Assembly (NCBI RefSeq): GCF_000330725.2
Contig: NZ_AMZY02000023.1
Location: 36,590-100,589, forward strand
Direction: 5' to 3'
Source of the DNA: Mariniradius saccharolyticus AK6
GTDB lineage: Bacteria > Bacteroidota > Bacteroidia > Cytophagales > Cyclobacteriaceae
Length of the DNA: 64,000 bases
Part shown: positions 34,501 through 43,111 of the stretch, one piece after another
Numbering within the stretch: the stretch's first letter is position 1
How the letters are laid out: each line of letters begins with the position of its first letter
Translations under genes and position numbers: made by a program
Notes under the pieces: model-generated
The model's input: the letters and a program-made list of their open reading frames with translations, nothing else
Database searches by the model: none
Told to the model about the DNA's origin: nothing

Positions 34501-35838
34501 ATGAAGCCGAAATTTGTCGAACAGGCTTCTGCCAAAGGACATGATGCCCAAAAGCTGGAAAAAATCTGGAAGGACTGGGAGGCCTTCGCCTCTTACGCAT
34601 TCAACAAATCGCACTCCACTTGCTACGCTTGGATCGCCTATCAGACAGCCTATCTGAAGGCACATTATCCCGCGGAATATATGGCCTCCGTGCTCAGCAA
34701 CAACATGAACGATATCACGCAGGTGACATTTTTCATGGAAGAATGTAAGCGCATGGGCATCTCCGTGTTGGGGCCAGACGTCAACGAATCCAAAAGCGGC
34801 TTCACGGTCAACAAAGACGGGCAGATCCGCTTTGGCTTGGCAGCTATCAAGGGGGCAGGTGCCGCTGCGGTAGAAGCGATCATTGTCGAGCGGGAAAAGA
34901 GCGGGCGTTACCAAACTATCTTCGATTTCTGCAAACGAGTCAATTCCAGGGCTTTGAACAAAAAAACGCTGGAAGCATTGGCGATGGCAGGAAGCTTCGA
35001 TTGCTTCCCGCAACACCACCGGCGACAATACCTCGAAGCACCCGAGGGTGATGTGACGCTGCTCGAAAAAGCGGTGAAGTATGCCCAAAAAGTCCAACAA
35101 GAATCAGAAAGCAACCAAGTGAGCCTGTTTGGAGGAGGTTCCGGCATGGAAGTTTCGCTTCCTACCGTGGCCTCCATGGAGCCTTTCAGCCAATTGCAGC
35201 AGCTCAACATCGAAAAAGAAGTCGTTGGGCTTTATATATCCGGGCATCCTCTGGACCAGTTCCGGGTGGAAATCGATGCCTTTACCAATACACCCCTACC
35301 GGAATTTGCGGATATCGAAAACCTCAGAAAAAAAAGCGACATCAAGGCTGCAGGAATCGTTACTTCCTTTGCCCACCGGACTACCAAGACCGGAAAGCCT
35401 TTTGGCACGCTCAGTATGGAGGATTACCATGGGGCCCATACCTTCTTCCTTTTCGGCGATGACTACATCAAATTCAAGGGCTACTTCATGACAGGTTGGT
35501 TCCTGTACCTCAGCGGGTCCGTACATCCCAACAAGTTCAAGGAAAATGAGTTTGAGTTCAAAATCAACATGATCATGCTCCTCAATGAGGTGCGCGGCAA
35601 AATGGTCAAGGGGCTCCGTGTAAATATCGATCTGGATGATCTGTCGTTCGAATTAATGGAAAAACTGGAAGCCATTACCCAGCGGTATCGCGGTGATGCA
35701 AAACTGTACATCAACATCATCGACTCCAAAGAAAACATCACCCTAGACTTGATGTCAAAGCGTTTTACCGTAGATCCATCTAACGAGATGATCAAGGAAT
35801 TGGGACGCATTCCGGAAGTGGTGTATGAGATTGTATGA
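31552..35838 (+). CDS. dnaE: DNA polymerase III alpha subunit with N-terminal 3'-5' exonuclease domain
   Basis: This is the 1428-residue replicative polymerase. Residues 1-190 form an epsilon-like DEDDh exonuclease: Asp6 and Glu8 (FDTET), Asp105 (HNIGFD), His169 and Asp174 (AHDAAYD). A linker of about 50 residues leads to the PHP domain (His247, His249, His251 in THLHVHTQYS), then the C-family polymerase with the PDIDIDFDDEGRD catalytic motif. Helix-hairpin-helix and OB-fold regions follow (AAGIVTSFAHRTTKTGKPFGT). This in-cis proofreading layout is known from Bacteroidota DnaE proteins and differs from PolC, where the nuclease is inserted within the PHP domain. The gene appears to be transcribed alone. 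Confidence 0.96.
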   Translation: MYIIFDTETTGLPRNYDAPMEDLDNWPRLVQIAWQLHDARGKLLSNHNYIVKPEGFTIPYNAEKVHGISTARALKEGHDLEKVLGIFDEDLKKATYVVGHNIGFDINVVGSEFLRKKLPMKLRDRKELDTKDLSTDFCAIPGGKGGKFKWPTLTELHHKLFGNGFADAHDAAYDVDATAKCFFGLITQRVIQPEKGIPLAEVVYEPPRLDAANFANAKDDTKTAAKEILKAAGTADISQMQDLPFTHLHVHTQYSVLQATSEIPSLIALAKSMNMPAIAMTDHGNMMGAFHFVKEAFSKGIKPIIGCEFNLCKDRKNKSQKDDGYQTVLIAKNKGGYHNLAKLASYANIEGYYYVPRIDKELLVQYKSDLIATTGGLWSEIPYLILNVGDTQAEEAFIWWKEQFGEDFYVELNRHGIPEEEKVNEVLLHFAKKYGVKFFAANNAYYNQKVDAKAHDILLCVKDGELVEKPKKYIGKRGREFRFGFPNDEFYIKSPEEMKKLFADLPEAIACTDEIVQKIESYKLERPVLLPKFDIPDEFKDPQDEIDGGKRGENAYLRYLTYEGAKKRYPDLTDEIKERLDFELATIEKTGYPGYFLIVQDFTGEARKMGVSVGPGRGSAAGSAVAYCTGITNVDPIAYDLLFERFLNPDRVSLPDIDIDFDDEGRDKVIKYVIDKYGSNQVAQIITYGTMAAKSAIRDTARVLNLPLAEADKLAKLVPDIKLKALFDLSKDRAKLADKLKGNGEDLSKAEELIRISKGQDELSKTVNQATVLEGSVRNTGIHACGVIITPDDITNFVPVALAKDSDMVCTQFDNSVVESAGLLKMDFLGLKTLTLIKDAVKIVKERHGIDLDPDNFPIDDAKTYELFQRGETVGIFQYESPGMQKYMRDLKPTVFADLIAMNALYRPGPLEYIPSFVRRKHGQEPITYDLDDMKEYLEETYGITVYQEQVMLLSQKLAGFTKGEADVLRKAMGKKQKDVLDKMKPKFVEQASAKGHDAQKLEKIWKDWEAFASYAFNKSHSTCYAWIAYQTAYLKAHYPAEYMASVLSNNMNDITQVTFFMEECKRMGISVLGPDVNESKSGFTVNKDGQIRFGLAAIKGAGAAAVEAIIVEREKSGRYQTIFDFCKRVNSRALNKKTLEALAMAGSFDCFPQHHRRQYLEAPEGDVTLLEKAVKYAQKVQQESESNQVSLFGGGSGMEVSLPTVASMEPFSQLQQLNIEKEVVGLYISGHPLDQFRVEIDAFTNTPLPEFADIENLRKKSDIKAAGIVTSFAHRTTKTGKPFGTLSMEDYHGAHTFFLFGDDYIKFKGYFMTGWFLYLSGSVHPNKFKENEFEFKINMIMLLNEVRGKMVKGLRVNIDLDDLSFELMEKLEAITQRYRGDAKLYINIIDSKENITLDLMSKRFTVDPSNEMIKELGRIPEVVYEIV

Positions 35839-35924
35839 GGAGGGAAGGTTAGGGAGTTGGAAGGTTGGAACGTTAGCAGGCGTCGAGATAATCACGAATT
35901 TTATTCTCAGAGGCTGGGAACTTA

Positions 35925-35956
35925 TTGAAGCCCAATCTGCTTAATGAGTATATTTG
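35925..35956 (+). promoter_or_regulatory. Promoter of trxA
   Basis: TTG at 35925-35927 and TATATTTG at 35949-35956 are separated by 21 bp, matching the Bacteroidota -33/-7 pattern. The ATG is 31 bases downstream at 35988. Confidence 0.65.
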
Positions 35957-35987
35957 AAAATCAAGCATTCACAAACTATACATTACA

Positions 35988-36308
35988 ATGGCAAAAGCAA
36001 TAGAGATTACCGATGCAAACTTTGAAGAAGTATTGAAGTCAGACAAGCCCGTGTTGGTGGACTTTTGGGCAGAATGGTGCGGCCCATGCAAAATGATCGG
36101 ACCAGTGGTAGAGGAACTCGCAGGCGATTATGAAGGAAAGGCCATCATTGGCAAAGTAGACGTCGACTCCAATCCAGCCGTTGCGCAGGCTCTTGGTATC
36201 AGAAGCATTCCTACATTGATGTTCTTCAAAGGTGGAAAATTGGTTGACAAGCAAATCGGGGCTGTTCCAAAAGTCGTTTTGTCCCAAAAATTGGACGCGC
36301 AGCTCTAA
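35988..36308 (+). CDS. trxA: Thioredoxin
   Basis: This is a 106-residue classical thioredoxin, a cytoplasmic disulfide reductant that would serve ribonucleotide reductase and other enzymes. The redox motif WCGPC is at residues 30-34, preceded by VLVDFWAE and followed by the cis-Pro segment [12 protein letters not shown]. No signal peptide is present. It is monocistronic, with a clear promoter and a terminator on either side. Confidence 0.96.
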   Translation: MAKAIEITDANFEEVLKSDKPVLVDFWAEWCGPCKMIGPVVEELAGDYEGKAIIGKVDVDSNPAVAQALGIRSIPTLMFFKGGKLVDKQIGAVPKVVLSQKLDAQL

Positions 36309-36327
36309 TTGATATAGAAATCACAGT

Positions 36328-36360
36328 AATAGCCACAGAGATTCGTTCTTTGTGGCTATT
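36328..36360 (+). terminator. Terminator of trxA
   Basis: A perfect 10-bp stem (AATAGCCACA / TGTGGCTATT) encloses a 13-base loop and is followed by TTTATTTG. It lies 20 bases after the stop codon. Confidence 0.85.
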
Positions 36361-36384
36361 TTTATTTGTGGGTAGAATAAATCT

Positions 36385-37440
36385 ATGAAAGAAACCTTGA
36401 TTGAGCTCGAGCAATTCCTTCAATTACGGGGAAGTATTCCGATCTTGGATGCCCGGAGTGAGGGGGAATTCGCACAAGGACATATTCCCGGATCCATCAA
36501 TCTACCAATCCTCAACAATGAAGAAAGAAAAATTGTAGGAACGATCTACAAGCAGCGAGGAAGTCAGGAGGCGGTGGTCAAGGGTTTCGAGCTCGTCGGG
36601 CCAAGGTTTCATTCCATCATCCAGGATGCTTTCAGGCTTTTTCCAGATAAGAAAATAATGACCTACTGTTGGCGGGGAGGCATGCGGAGTGAGATCATGT
36701 CCTGGCTACTACGCATGGCGGGATTTGAAATCCTACGGCTGAAGGGAGGGTACAAAACCTACCGCACACTGACCTATGAGGCCGTCAGGAAGGAAAGGAA
36801 TTTCATCGTGTTGGGGGGAAAAACCGGCGTCGGTAAAACCGTTTTGCTTCAAGCATTAAAAGCAGCCGGCGAACCAGTCATTGACTTGGAAAAAATCGCC
36901 AACCACAAAGGATCTTCTTTCGGTGGCATCGGCCAAGCACCCCAACCGAGTATAGAGCATTTCGAGAATCTGCTTGCCGAAGAGCTTCTCAAATTCCCGA
37001 TTTCGGCGAAAATCTGGATAGAAAATGAAAGCCGGAGAATTGGAAAAGTAGTCCTATCTGAGGAGTTCTATAACAATATCATCACCTCTCCGCTGATCGA
37101 AATCACCAAATCGGAGTCGGAAAGGATCGCCCATATTTCCAATGAATATGGTCTTTTACCCGAAAAAGACCTGATTGAAGCGGTGAAAAGACTCCAAAAA
37201 AAATTGGGTGGAAAAAGGACATCCGAGGCTATAGAAGATATCAAGGCGAAGCGGCATGACTCCTGGATTGCCAATTTGTTGATTTATTATGACAAGGCTT
37301 ATGAATTCGAACTCACCAAGCACCAACGGGCGCAAGTATTCCCGCTTGAATTGGGCGATACCGAAGGTGAAAACGCAGTTCGCCGGCTATTGGAGATCAA
37401 AAACAACATCAATCAATGGAAACCCCAACTATCCGATTAA
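36385..37440 (+). CDS. mnmH: tRNA 2-selenouridine synthase MnmH (SelU)
   Basis: MnmH replaces the sulfur of 2-thiouridine at wobble position 34 with selenium, using selenophosphate and passing through a geranylated intermediate. The 351-residue protein has an N-terminal rhodanese domain with catalytic Cys95 in YCWRGGMRS, and a P-loop domain with GGKTGVGKT at residues 144-152, the diagnostic pair for this enzyme. The opening ILDARSEGEFAQGHIPGSINLP is the rhodanese entry motif. It overlaps selD, which makes its selenium donor, by 25 bases. Confidence 0.95.
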   Translation: MKETLIELEQFLQLRGSIPILDARSEGEFAQGHIPGSINLPILNNEERKIVGTIYKQRGSQEAVVKGFELVGPRFHSIIQDAFRLFPDKKIMTYCWRGGMRSEIMSWLLRMAGFEILRLKGGYKTYRTLTYEAVRKERNFIVLGGKTGVGKTVLLQALKAAGEPVIDLEKIANHKGSSFGGIGQAPQPSIEHFENLLAEELLKFPISAKIWIENESRRIGKVVLSEEFYNNIITSPLIEITKSESERIAHISNEYGLLPEKDLIEAVKRLQKKLGGKRTSEAIEDIKAKRHDSWIANLLIYYDKAYEFELTKHQRAQVFPLELGDTEGENAVRRLLEIKNNINQWKPQLSD

Positions 37441-38456
37441 CACAATTCAGTGAAGGTTCTGGCTGCGGATGCAAGATCGCCCCGGCAGTCTTGGACAGTA
37501 TTCTTGGAAACAGAAAATCCGTGGACTTGGAGGACCCGAATCTTTTGGTTGGAAACTCTACCAAAGACGATGCCGCAGTCTACCAGATTAGCGAGACAAT
37601 CGCGATGATCAACACCGTTGACTTTTTTACCCCAATCGTGGATGACCCCTACGATTTTGGCAGGATCGCTGCCGCAAATGCATTGTCGGATGTGTACGCC
37701 ATGGGAGGAAAGCCCCTTTTTGCCAACGCCATCCTGAGTTGGCCAGTCGAGAAAATTGATCCAATGCTGGCAGCTGAGGTCTTGGAAGGGGGTCGAGCGA
37801 TTTGCCAAGAAGCTGGAATTCCCCTTGCGGGCGGACACAGCATCGCGGCAAAAGATCCGATTTTTGGACTTTCGGTAAATGGGATCATCCATCCCAAAAG
37901 CATAAAGACAAACAAGGGATCAAAGGAGGGTGATTTGATCTATATCACCAAGCCCTTGGGAATCGGCGTATTGGCTACTGCTTTGAAACGTGACAAAATC
38001 AACCAGGATGACTATGTCAAAATGATCCATTTTGCCACGCAGATCAATTCCATCGGCTCGGAGTTTGGGCAATTGGAATATATCCATGCGATGACCGATG
38101 TGACAGGATTTGGGTTGTTGGGGCATTTGGTAGAAATGTCGGAAGGCGCGGGACTCAGCGCAGTGATCCAAGGCAGCAGTCTTCCGCTGATCGATGGGGT
38201 AAGCGATTACATTTCACAATTTATCTTTCCCGACAATACCTACCGAAACTGGAATGCGTACAGCGGAAAGACGGAAGGAATCAACGGTATGGAACTGGTC
38301 AAATTCTGCGATCCGCAGACCAACGGAGGGCTGATGGTCGCCGTGGACCCAAAATCCCAAAAAGCATTTGAGTCATTCCTCGAAAAGCACCGACAAAAAG
38401 CTTGGCTGATCGGGGAGTTTATCGCCCAATCAGCCAAAGTGGTCAAAGTGGTCTAG
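37416..38456 (+). CDS. selD: Selenide, water dikinase SelD
   Basis: SelD makes selenophosphate from selenide and ATP. The 346-residue protein has the catalytic Cys17 and Lys20 in SGCGCK, the same numbering as E. coli SelD, so Cys rather than Sec is used. AIRS-type ATP-binding motifs follow: DDAAVY, NTVDFFTPIVDDPYDFGRIAAANALSDVYAMGG (read in segments) and the C-terminal TDVTGFGLLGHL and DPQTNGGL. It overlaps mnmH by 25 bases. Together they form a two-gene selenium unit dedicated to tRNA modification; selA, selB and a tRNA-Sec gene are not in this window. Confidence 0.96.
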   Translation: METPTIRLTQFSEGSGCGCKIAPAVLDSILGNRKSVDLEDPNLLVGNSTKDDAAVYQISETIAMINTVDFFTPIVDDPYDFGRIAAANALSDVYAMGGKPLFANAILSWPVEKIDPMLAAEVLEGGRAICQEAGIPLAGGHSIAAKDPIFGLSVNGIIHPKSIKTNKGSKEGDLIYITKPLGIGVLATALKRDKINQDDYVKMIHFATQINSIGSEFGQLEYIHAMTDVTGFGLLGHLVEMSEGAGLSAVIQGSSLPLIDGVSDYISQFIFPDNTYRNWNAYSGKTEGINGMELVKFCDPQTNGGLMVAVDPKSQKAFESFLEKHRQKAWLIGEFIAQSAKVVKVV

Positions 38457-39076
38457 TCAAGCACTTTGACCTTGATACTTTTGTAATAGATCACGCTCTC
38501 CGGATCATGGGCTTGGATTGCAAAAGTACCCTTATCAAATTTTTTCTCGCCCGCGTTTGCTGGGCGGTTATTGTCCTTGGATTCTGTGTAATCAGTGACA
38601 GTTTTACCGTTGATTTTGATCACAACATGGTCACCCCTCACGATAATGTGTGTCGTGTACCATTCTCCATCCTTGACATGCACCTCGCGGACATCGCTGA
38701 ATGAATACAGGCTTCCTGATTTCCTCCAATCACTATGGGTCTGATTGACCTGGACTTCGTAGCCCTTATTGGGCCAGCCAGTTTCTTGATAGGCCGTATG
38801 GAAAAAGATACCCGAATTGGCTTTGGGCATGGTTTTCAATTCGACCATCAATTCAAAATTTTTGAACTCCCCATTATTGACTGGACCGACATAGAAGGCA
38901 TGTGCCCTTGGGCCGTCGATCTTTATCAATCCATCCTCAATGCTGAAGGATGAGGGGTTTTCAGCGATTTTCCATCCGTCGAAATTCTTCCCGTTAAACA
39001 ATGTTATCCAATCCGACTGCGCAAAGAGATTCATTCCCAAAAGCATTAGGGAAAAAACAAGCAAAGTTTTTTTCAT
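38453..39076 (-). CDS. Secreted DUF1080 (3-keto-disaccharide hydrolase-like) protein
   Basis: This 207-residue protein has a signal peptide (MKKTLLVFSLMLLGMNLFAQ). It carries the DUF1080 jelly-roll pattern: ITLFNGKNFDGWKI near the N-terminus, the FKNFELMVELKT strand, NSGIFFHT and GYEVQVNQ in the middle, and GTFAIQAHDPESVIYYKSIKVK at the C-terminus. Some members hydrolyse 3-keto-glycosides; many are unassigned. It is convergent with selD, and their stop codons overlap by four bases. It is probably a single-gene unit with no clear -7 box. Confidence 0.9.
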   Translation of the reverse strand: MKKTLLVFSLMLLGMNLFAQSDWITLFNGKNFDGWKIAENPSSFSIEDGLIKIDGPRAHAFYVGPVNNGEFKNFELMVELKTMPKANSGIFFHTAYQETGWPNKGYEVQVNQTHSDWRKSGSLYSFSDVREVHVKDGEWYTTHIIVRGDHVVIKINGKTVTDYTESKDNNRPANAGEKKFDKGTFAIQAHDPESVIYYKSIKVKVLD

Positions 39077-39123
39077 AGTTTGGTTATTTGAGGTTCATTT
39101 TTTATTCAAATTTCAAGCAGGCA

Positions 39124-39681
39124 TCAATGATGCAGCTGGGAAACACCGCCTGATACGATGAATTTCATGACTTCGGTACTCTTCACGTTTTTCAAGATGC
39201 GCACGTTTTCCCGGGGAACTAGAAACAGATTTCCTGAGAAATTATAGCTGTGCGGCAAATAGATCGCTACCATTCCAGGTTCTTCCAATACAGAAAGATC
39301 TTCCTGCGTCACGAAGCCCAATCTTGAAACATCTGAAGAAATTTTGATGATTGCTGGGGTGTTGAATTTCTTTTTGTCCCCCACAAAAGCCGACATCAAG
39401 TCTTTGATACTGGTATATAGAATGTTGATCAGTGGAATCTTGAAAACCCACTTTTCGAAAATTTCAAACAGCGGTTTGGTAATGAAAATACTTGCCAAAA
39501 AACCTACGAAAGTGATGGATGCCAGGATGATCAAAATCCCCAATCCCGGGAATGGGATTGGCAAGATCCCATCCAAAAACTGAAGCGTAAGGACGATCAC
39601 ATAGACCGTCAGCGCGATCGGAACCACAAACAATAAGCCCCGAAAGAAATACGTGATGATCCTTCTGTATGTAAATGCCAT
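39124..39681 (-). CDS. DUF502 family membrane protein
   Basis: This 185-residue inner-membrane protein has two hydrophobic segments (about residues 11-32 and 45-70). They are followed by the DUF502 cytoplasmic or periplasmic domain with phrases IPLINILYTSIKDL, RLGFVTQED, VAIYLPHSYNFSGNLFLVPRENV and the C-terminal EVMKFIVSGGV. The molecular function of the family is unknown. ATG 39681 is used because it begins the conserved YRRIITYFFRGLLFVVPI segment; the longer frame from 39783 would pass through the nqr terminator. It lies downstream of nqrE but beyond that terminator, 47 bp before the DUF1080 gene. Confidence 0.9.
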   Translation of the reverse strand: MAFTYRRIITYFFRGLLFVVPIALTVYVIVLTLQFLDGILPIPFPGLGILIILASITFVGFLASIFITKPLFEIFEKWVFKIPLINILYTSIKDLMSAFVGDKKKFNTPAIIKISSDVSRLGFVTQEDLSVLEEPGMVAIYLPHSYNFSGNLFLVPRENVRILKNVKSTEVMKFIVSGGVSQLHH

Positions 39682-39768
39682 AGCCCAATTTTCCCGAATT
39701 AAAAATAAAGAATATTGACCATATCCTGTTTGCCGAAATAAAATCTTCCAACCACTTGAAAAAGAAAA

Positions 39769-39791
39769 AGCCCCGATTATCAACCGGGGCT
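39769..39791 (-). terminator. Terminator of the nqr operon
   Basis: Read on the minus strand, the stem AGCCCCG / CGGGGCT with a short A/T-rich loop is followed by TTTTTC. It lies 22 bases after the nqrE stop, marking the end of the transcript without an nqrF gene. Confidence 0.85.
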
Positions 39792-39812
39792 CTTCAGCGA
39801 ATATTGTTTCTT

Positions 39813-40424
39813 TTACAAATCGATACCCATGAAGGACATGAAGGCGATGCCCATCAGTCCTGTAAGCAGCATCGTGATGCCAAGACCTTTCAAGCCGTTA
39901 GGTACGTTGGAATACTTCATCTTCTCGCGGATAGCAGCCAAAGCAACAATCGCCAAGAAGAAGCCGGTTCCGGATCCGAATCCATAAACCGTGGCTTCAG
40001 CCAAGGTATAATCCCTTTGCGCCATGAACAAAGCGCCTCCTAAGATCGCACAGTTTACAGCAATCAAAGGAAGGAAAATACCCAATGCTCCATAGAGCGC
40101 AGGCGCAAATTTCTCCACGATCATTTCCACCAATTGTACAATTGCCGCGATGATGGCAATGAACATGATAAATCTGAGGAACGAAAGGTCAAGTGTCGCA
40201 AACGAAGCACCTGCCCAAGAAAGCGCACCTTCCTTCAAAACCAACTCATTCAAAAGCCAGTTGATCGGAACGGTTACGGTCAACACGAAGATAACCGCAG
40301 CACCAAGTCCAAGCGCTGTACTCACTTTTTTGGAAACTGCCAAGAACGAGCACATTCCCAAAAAGTAAGCAAAAATCATATTGTCAATAAAGATGGATCT
40401 TACTCCTAAGCTAATTAATTCCAT
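39813..40424 (-). CDS. nqrE: Na+-translocating NADH:quinone reductase subunit E
   Basis: NqrE is one of two inverted-topology membrane subunits that hold a [2Fe-2S] centre in the Na+-NQR complex. The 203-residue protein has six predicted helices and both cluster cysteines: Cys25 ([10 protein letters not shown]) and Cys124 ([10 protein letters not shown]). The opening [13 protein letters not shown] phrase and the [18 protein letters not shown] region are family hallmarks. It is the last gene of the operon, 12 bp after nqrD and just before the terminator. Confidence 0.96.
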   Translation of the reverse strand: MELISLGVRSIFIDNMIFAYFLGMCSFLAVSKKVSTALGLGAAVIFVLTVTVPINWLLNELVLKEGALSWAGASFATLDLSFLRFIMFIAIIAAIVQLVEMIVEKFAPALYGALGIFLPLIAVNCAILGGALFMAQRDYTLAEATVYGFGSGTGFFLAIVALAAIREKMKYSNVPNGLKGLGITMLLTGLMGIAFMSFMGIDL

Positions 40425-40436
40425 GTCGTTATCGGA

Positions 40437-41117
40437 TTAATGTTCAACATAACCTGTTTTGGTACGCTGTACCCAAATGATCAGTCCCAAGATGATAAAT
40501 GCACCGACGGGAGTCACCATGAGACCATTTGTCGCGAGGCTGAAATTTTCACCAAAAAGACCTGCGATGCTGTCATAAATCGGCAAGCCAAATACGCTGC
40601 CAGATCCAAATAACTCCCTAAAGAATGCTACTGCCAAAATGATCCAAGAATAGCCCAAGGCTGATCCTAATCCATCCAACACGGAGTCATAAGGTTTATT
40701 GCCAAGTGCGAATGCTTCCAATCGACCCATTACTATACAGTTGGTAATAATCAGACCGATGAAGACCGAAAGTTCCTTGTACATGTCATAGGCAAAAGCT
40801 TTCAGAATCTCACTCACCACTGTTACCAAAGTCGCAACAACAGCCAACTGCACAATGATCCTCACCCTTGTGGGGATCGTATTCCTCATGACAGAGATCA
40901 CGAAGTTGGACATGGCAACCACGAAGATAACAGAGATGGCCATGATCAAAGTTGGCTGCATCTGTGTAGTCACCGCAAGGGCCGAACAGATTCCCAAAAC
41001 TTGGATCGTGATGGGGTTACTATCAACCAAAGGGTCAGTAACCAGTTTTTTTCTCCTCTTTGACAGAAGCGCCTCTGCGGGCTTTTTTACTTCTGCTATT
41101 GTAGTTTCTGTACTCAT
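40437..41117 (-). CDS. nqrD: Na+-translocating NADH:quinone reductase subunit D
   Basis: NqrD is the partner of NqrE, with six helices and the other two ligands of the intramembrane [2Fe-2S] cluster: Cys44 (LGICSALAVT) and Cys127 (ITNCIVMGR). The 226-residue form is slightly longer than the usual 210, because a basic cytoplasmic tail (KRRKKLVTDPLVDSNP) precedes helix 1. The stop is 12 bp before nqrE. Confidence 0.96.
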   Translation of the reverse strand: MSTETTIAEVKKPAEALLSKRRKKLVTDPLVDSNPITIQVLGICSALAVTTQMQPTLIMAISVIFVVAMSNFVISVMRNTIPTRVRIIVQLAVVATLVTVVSEILKAFAYDMYKELSVFIGLIITNCIVMGRLEAFALGNKPYDSVLDGLGSALGYSWIILAVAFFRELFGSGSVFGLPIYDSIAGLFGENFSLATNGLMVTPVGAFIILGLIIWVQRTKTGYVEH

Positions 41118-41143
41118 TATCTAGAAGGATTGAATGGTTCAAA

Positions 41144-41920
41144 TTAATTTAAAGCTACTACATCAGAGGATTTGGCAGATTTGGTCTTCTCCAAAAATGC
41201 ACTGTAGTATTGCAGATAGTTCTTCACCATGTTGTTCACACCATTTGCTGTGATGGTGGCACCGGACATCCCGTCGACTTTGTGCTTATCGGCGTCGTAG
41301 TCCTTGCCTTCTCCTTTTTGCATGGCTACTGCCTGGAGCGTACCGGTTTCATCGAAAATCTCTTTGCCTTGGTAGCGGGCCTGAACATCGGAACTTGTGA
41401 TTCTTGCACCCAAGCCTGGAGTTTCACCTTTGTGGGCAAAAGTCACACCGGCGATGGTATTCAAATCGGTCTTCAAAGCAACGTACCCCCAAATCTCATC
41501 CCAAAGGCCTGCACCATAAACGGGCAAAATATAGGATTCGACGGCATCAGGGTTTCCTTCTGCATGGTAAATGAAAACAGGGAAAACACGCTTCTCAGCT
41601 GGCATTTTGTAATTCTTGCCTACGTTCACTTTTTCAGCAACCATTGGGCTGCCATCAGGAGCAGTTTCGATTTTGTTTCCTTCAATGTCGACTACGATGG
41701 AAGATATCCTATTCTGATAATATTCCAACACCTCGTTCGCCTTCATTTTCCTAAGGGTCTCGCCATCAACGACCGCACCCAGAATTTGCTTTCTAGTATC
41801 AAGCTCCTCTGCCTTTCTCTGCAAAGGACCCAACACTTGGGAAGTCCCAGACAACAATAATCCTAAGATAACGGTCAGGATTATCGAAAATGTGATGATA
41901 TATGCGTTAGACTGTTGCAC
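41144..41920 (-). CDS. nqrC: Na+-translocating NADH:quinone reductase subunit C
   Basis: NqrC carries a covalently bound FMN. The 258-residue protein has one N-terminal membrane helix (about 9-25). The flavinylation motif is SGATIT at residues 219-224, with Thr222 the expected FMN acceptor. ApbE-type flavin transferase is needed for attachment; no apbE gene is in the window. The start overlaps the end of nqrB by 14 bases, indicating coupled translation. Confidence 0.95.
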   Translation of the reverse strand: MQQSNAYIITFSIILTVILGLLLSGTSQVLGPLQRKAEELDTRKQILGAVVDGETLRKMKANEVLEYYQNRISSIVVDIEGNKIETAPDGSPMVAEKVNVGKNYKMPAEKRVFPVFIYHAEGNPDAVESYILPVYGAGLWDEIWGYVALKTDLNTIAGVTFAHKGETPGLGARITSSDVQARYQGKEIFDETGTLQAVAMQKGEGKDYDADKHKVDGMSGATITANGVNNMVKNYLQYYSAFLEKTKSAKSSDVVALN

Positions 41921-43109
41921 GTTGTAGCCTCCTTTTCTTATTTGCTTTTACTACATAATAATCGATCAATGGTGCGAAGACGTTCATCAGCAATACCGCC
42001 AACATGATGCCTTCAGGATATGCCGGGTTGGAAACACGGATGATGATGGTCAATACACCAATCAAGAATCCATAAATCCATTTTCCAGTTTCTGTCTGTG
42101 CTGCTGAGACTGGGTCAGTAGCCATAAACACCACACCAAACGCCAAGCCTCCCATCACCCAGTGATATTGTGGTGGTAAAGCCATGTATTCATTTACTGC
42201 AAGCAAGTTCATCAAAAGACCCATTGCATAGGCGCCTGCAAAGCCACTTGCGATGATTTTCCAGCTAGCTACGCCGGTTCCGATCAAAATCGCCGCACCG
42301 ATCAATGCCATCAATGTTGATGTTTCACCGATAGATCCCGGAATCCAGCCCATAAACATATTGTAGAAGCTGTATATTCCCTCACCGAGGACAGAGTTAT
42401 GTTGGGACAATGCTTGGGTAGCCTGTGTTCCTGTCACGCCCGCATCATACACTACCGACAATGCCGTCGCTCCAGAAAAACCATCCACCGGAGTCTTGTC
42501 ACCAAGATAGGTCCATACCTGGTCTCCAGAAATCTGCGCCGGATAAGCGAAATATAGAAATGCCCTAGCGGTCATGGCGACGTTGAGGATATTCATTCCC
42601 GTACCTCCAAAAACCTCCTTTCCGATCACTACCGCAAAAATGGTTGCCAAAGCAACCTGCCAGAGTGGAATGGTGGGAGGCATGACCAATGCGATCAACA
42701 TCCCCGTCACCAAGTAACCTTCACTAATGGGGTGGTTTCGGATAACACAGAAGGTAAATTCCGTCAAGAGACCAACCGCATAAGATACGATCAAAACTGG
42801 AAGTACCGCAAGTGCCCCTATCAAAGCTTTGTCAAGCCATGTTGCTTCTTCACCGACGGCAAGAAAATGCTGATGACCGACGTTCAGGATTCCAAACAAC
42901 AAGGTCGGGACCATTGCAATGACCACGGTGATCATGACCCTTTTCAGGTCAACCGCATCCTTGATTTGGGTGCCTTTGGTACCGGTTACCAAATCAGGTG
43001 CAAAGGCGATTGTCCTATGGCCTTCGTAAAGGGTATAGAACTTTTCCCATTTGCCTCCCTTTTCAAAGTTTGGCTTTAGACTATCGAAGAGATTTTGTAA
43101 CGCCTTCAT
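41907..43109 (-). CDS. nqrB: Na+-translocating NADH:quinone reductase subunit B
   Basis: NqrB is the large membrane subunit; it binds riboflavin and a covalent FMN and forms part of the Na+ path. The 400-residue protein has about ten helices. The FMN acceptor is Thr215 in SGAT (residues 212-215), followed by ALS. Other family sequence includes IRNHPISEGYLVTGMLIALVMPP and the FGGTGMNILNVAMTARAFL region, read in parts. It overlaps nqrC by 14 bases and follows nqrA after two bases. Confidence 0.96.
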   Translation of the reverse strand: MKALQNLFDSLKPNFEKGGKWEKFYTLYEGHRTIAFAPDLVTGTKGTQIKDAVDLKRVMITVVIAMVPTLLFGILNVGHQHFLAVGEEATWLDKALIGALAVLPVLIVSYAVGLLTEFTFCVIRNHPISEGYLVTGMLIALVMPPTIPLWQVALATIFAVVIGKEVFGGTGMNILNVAMTARAFLYFAYPAQISGDQVWTYLGDKTPVDGFSGATALSVVYDAGVTGTQATQALSQHNSVLGEGIYSFYNMFMGWIPGSIGETSTLMALIGAAILIGTGVASWKIIASGFAGAYAMGLLMNLLAVNEYMALPPQYHWVMGGLAFGVVFMATDPVSAAQTETGKWIYGFLIGVLTIIIRVSNPAYPEGIMLAVLLMNVFAPLIDYYVVKANKKRRLQRATV

Positions 43110-43111
43110 AC

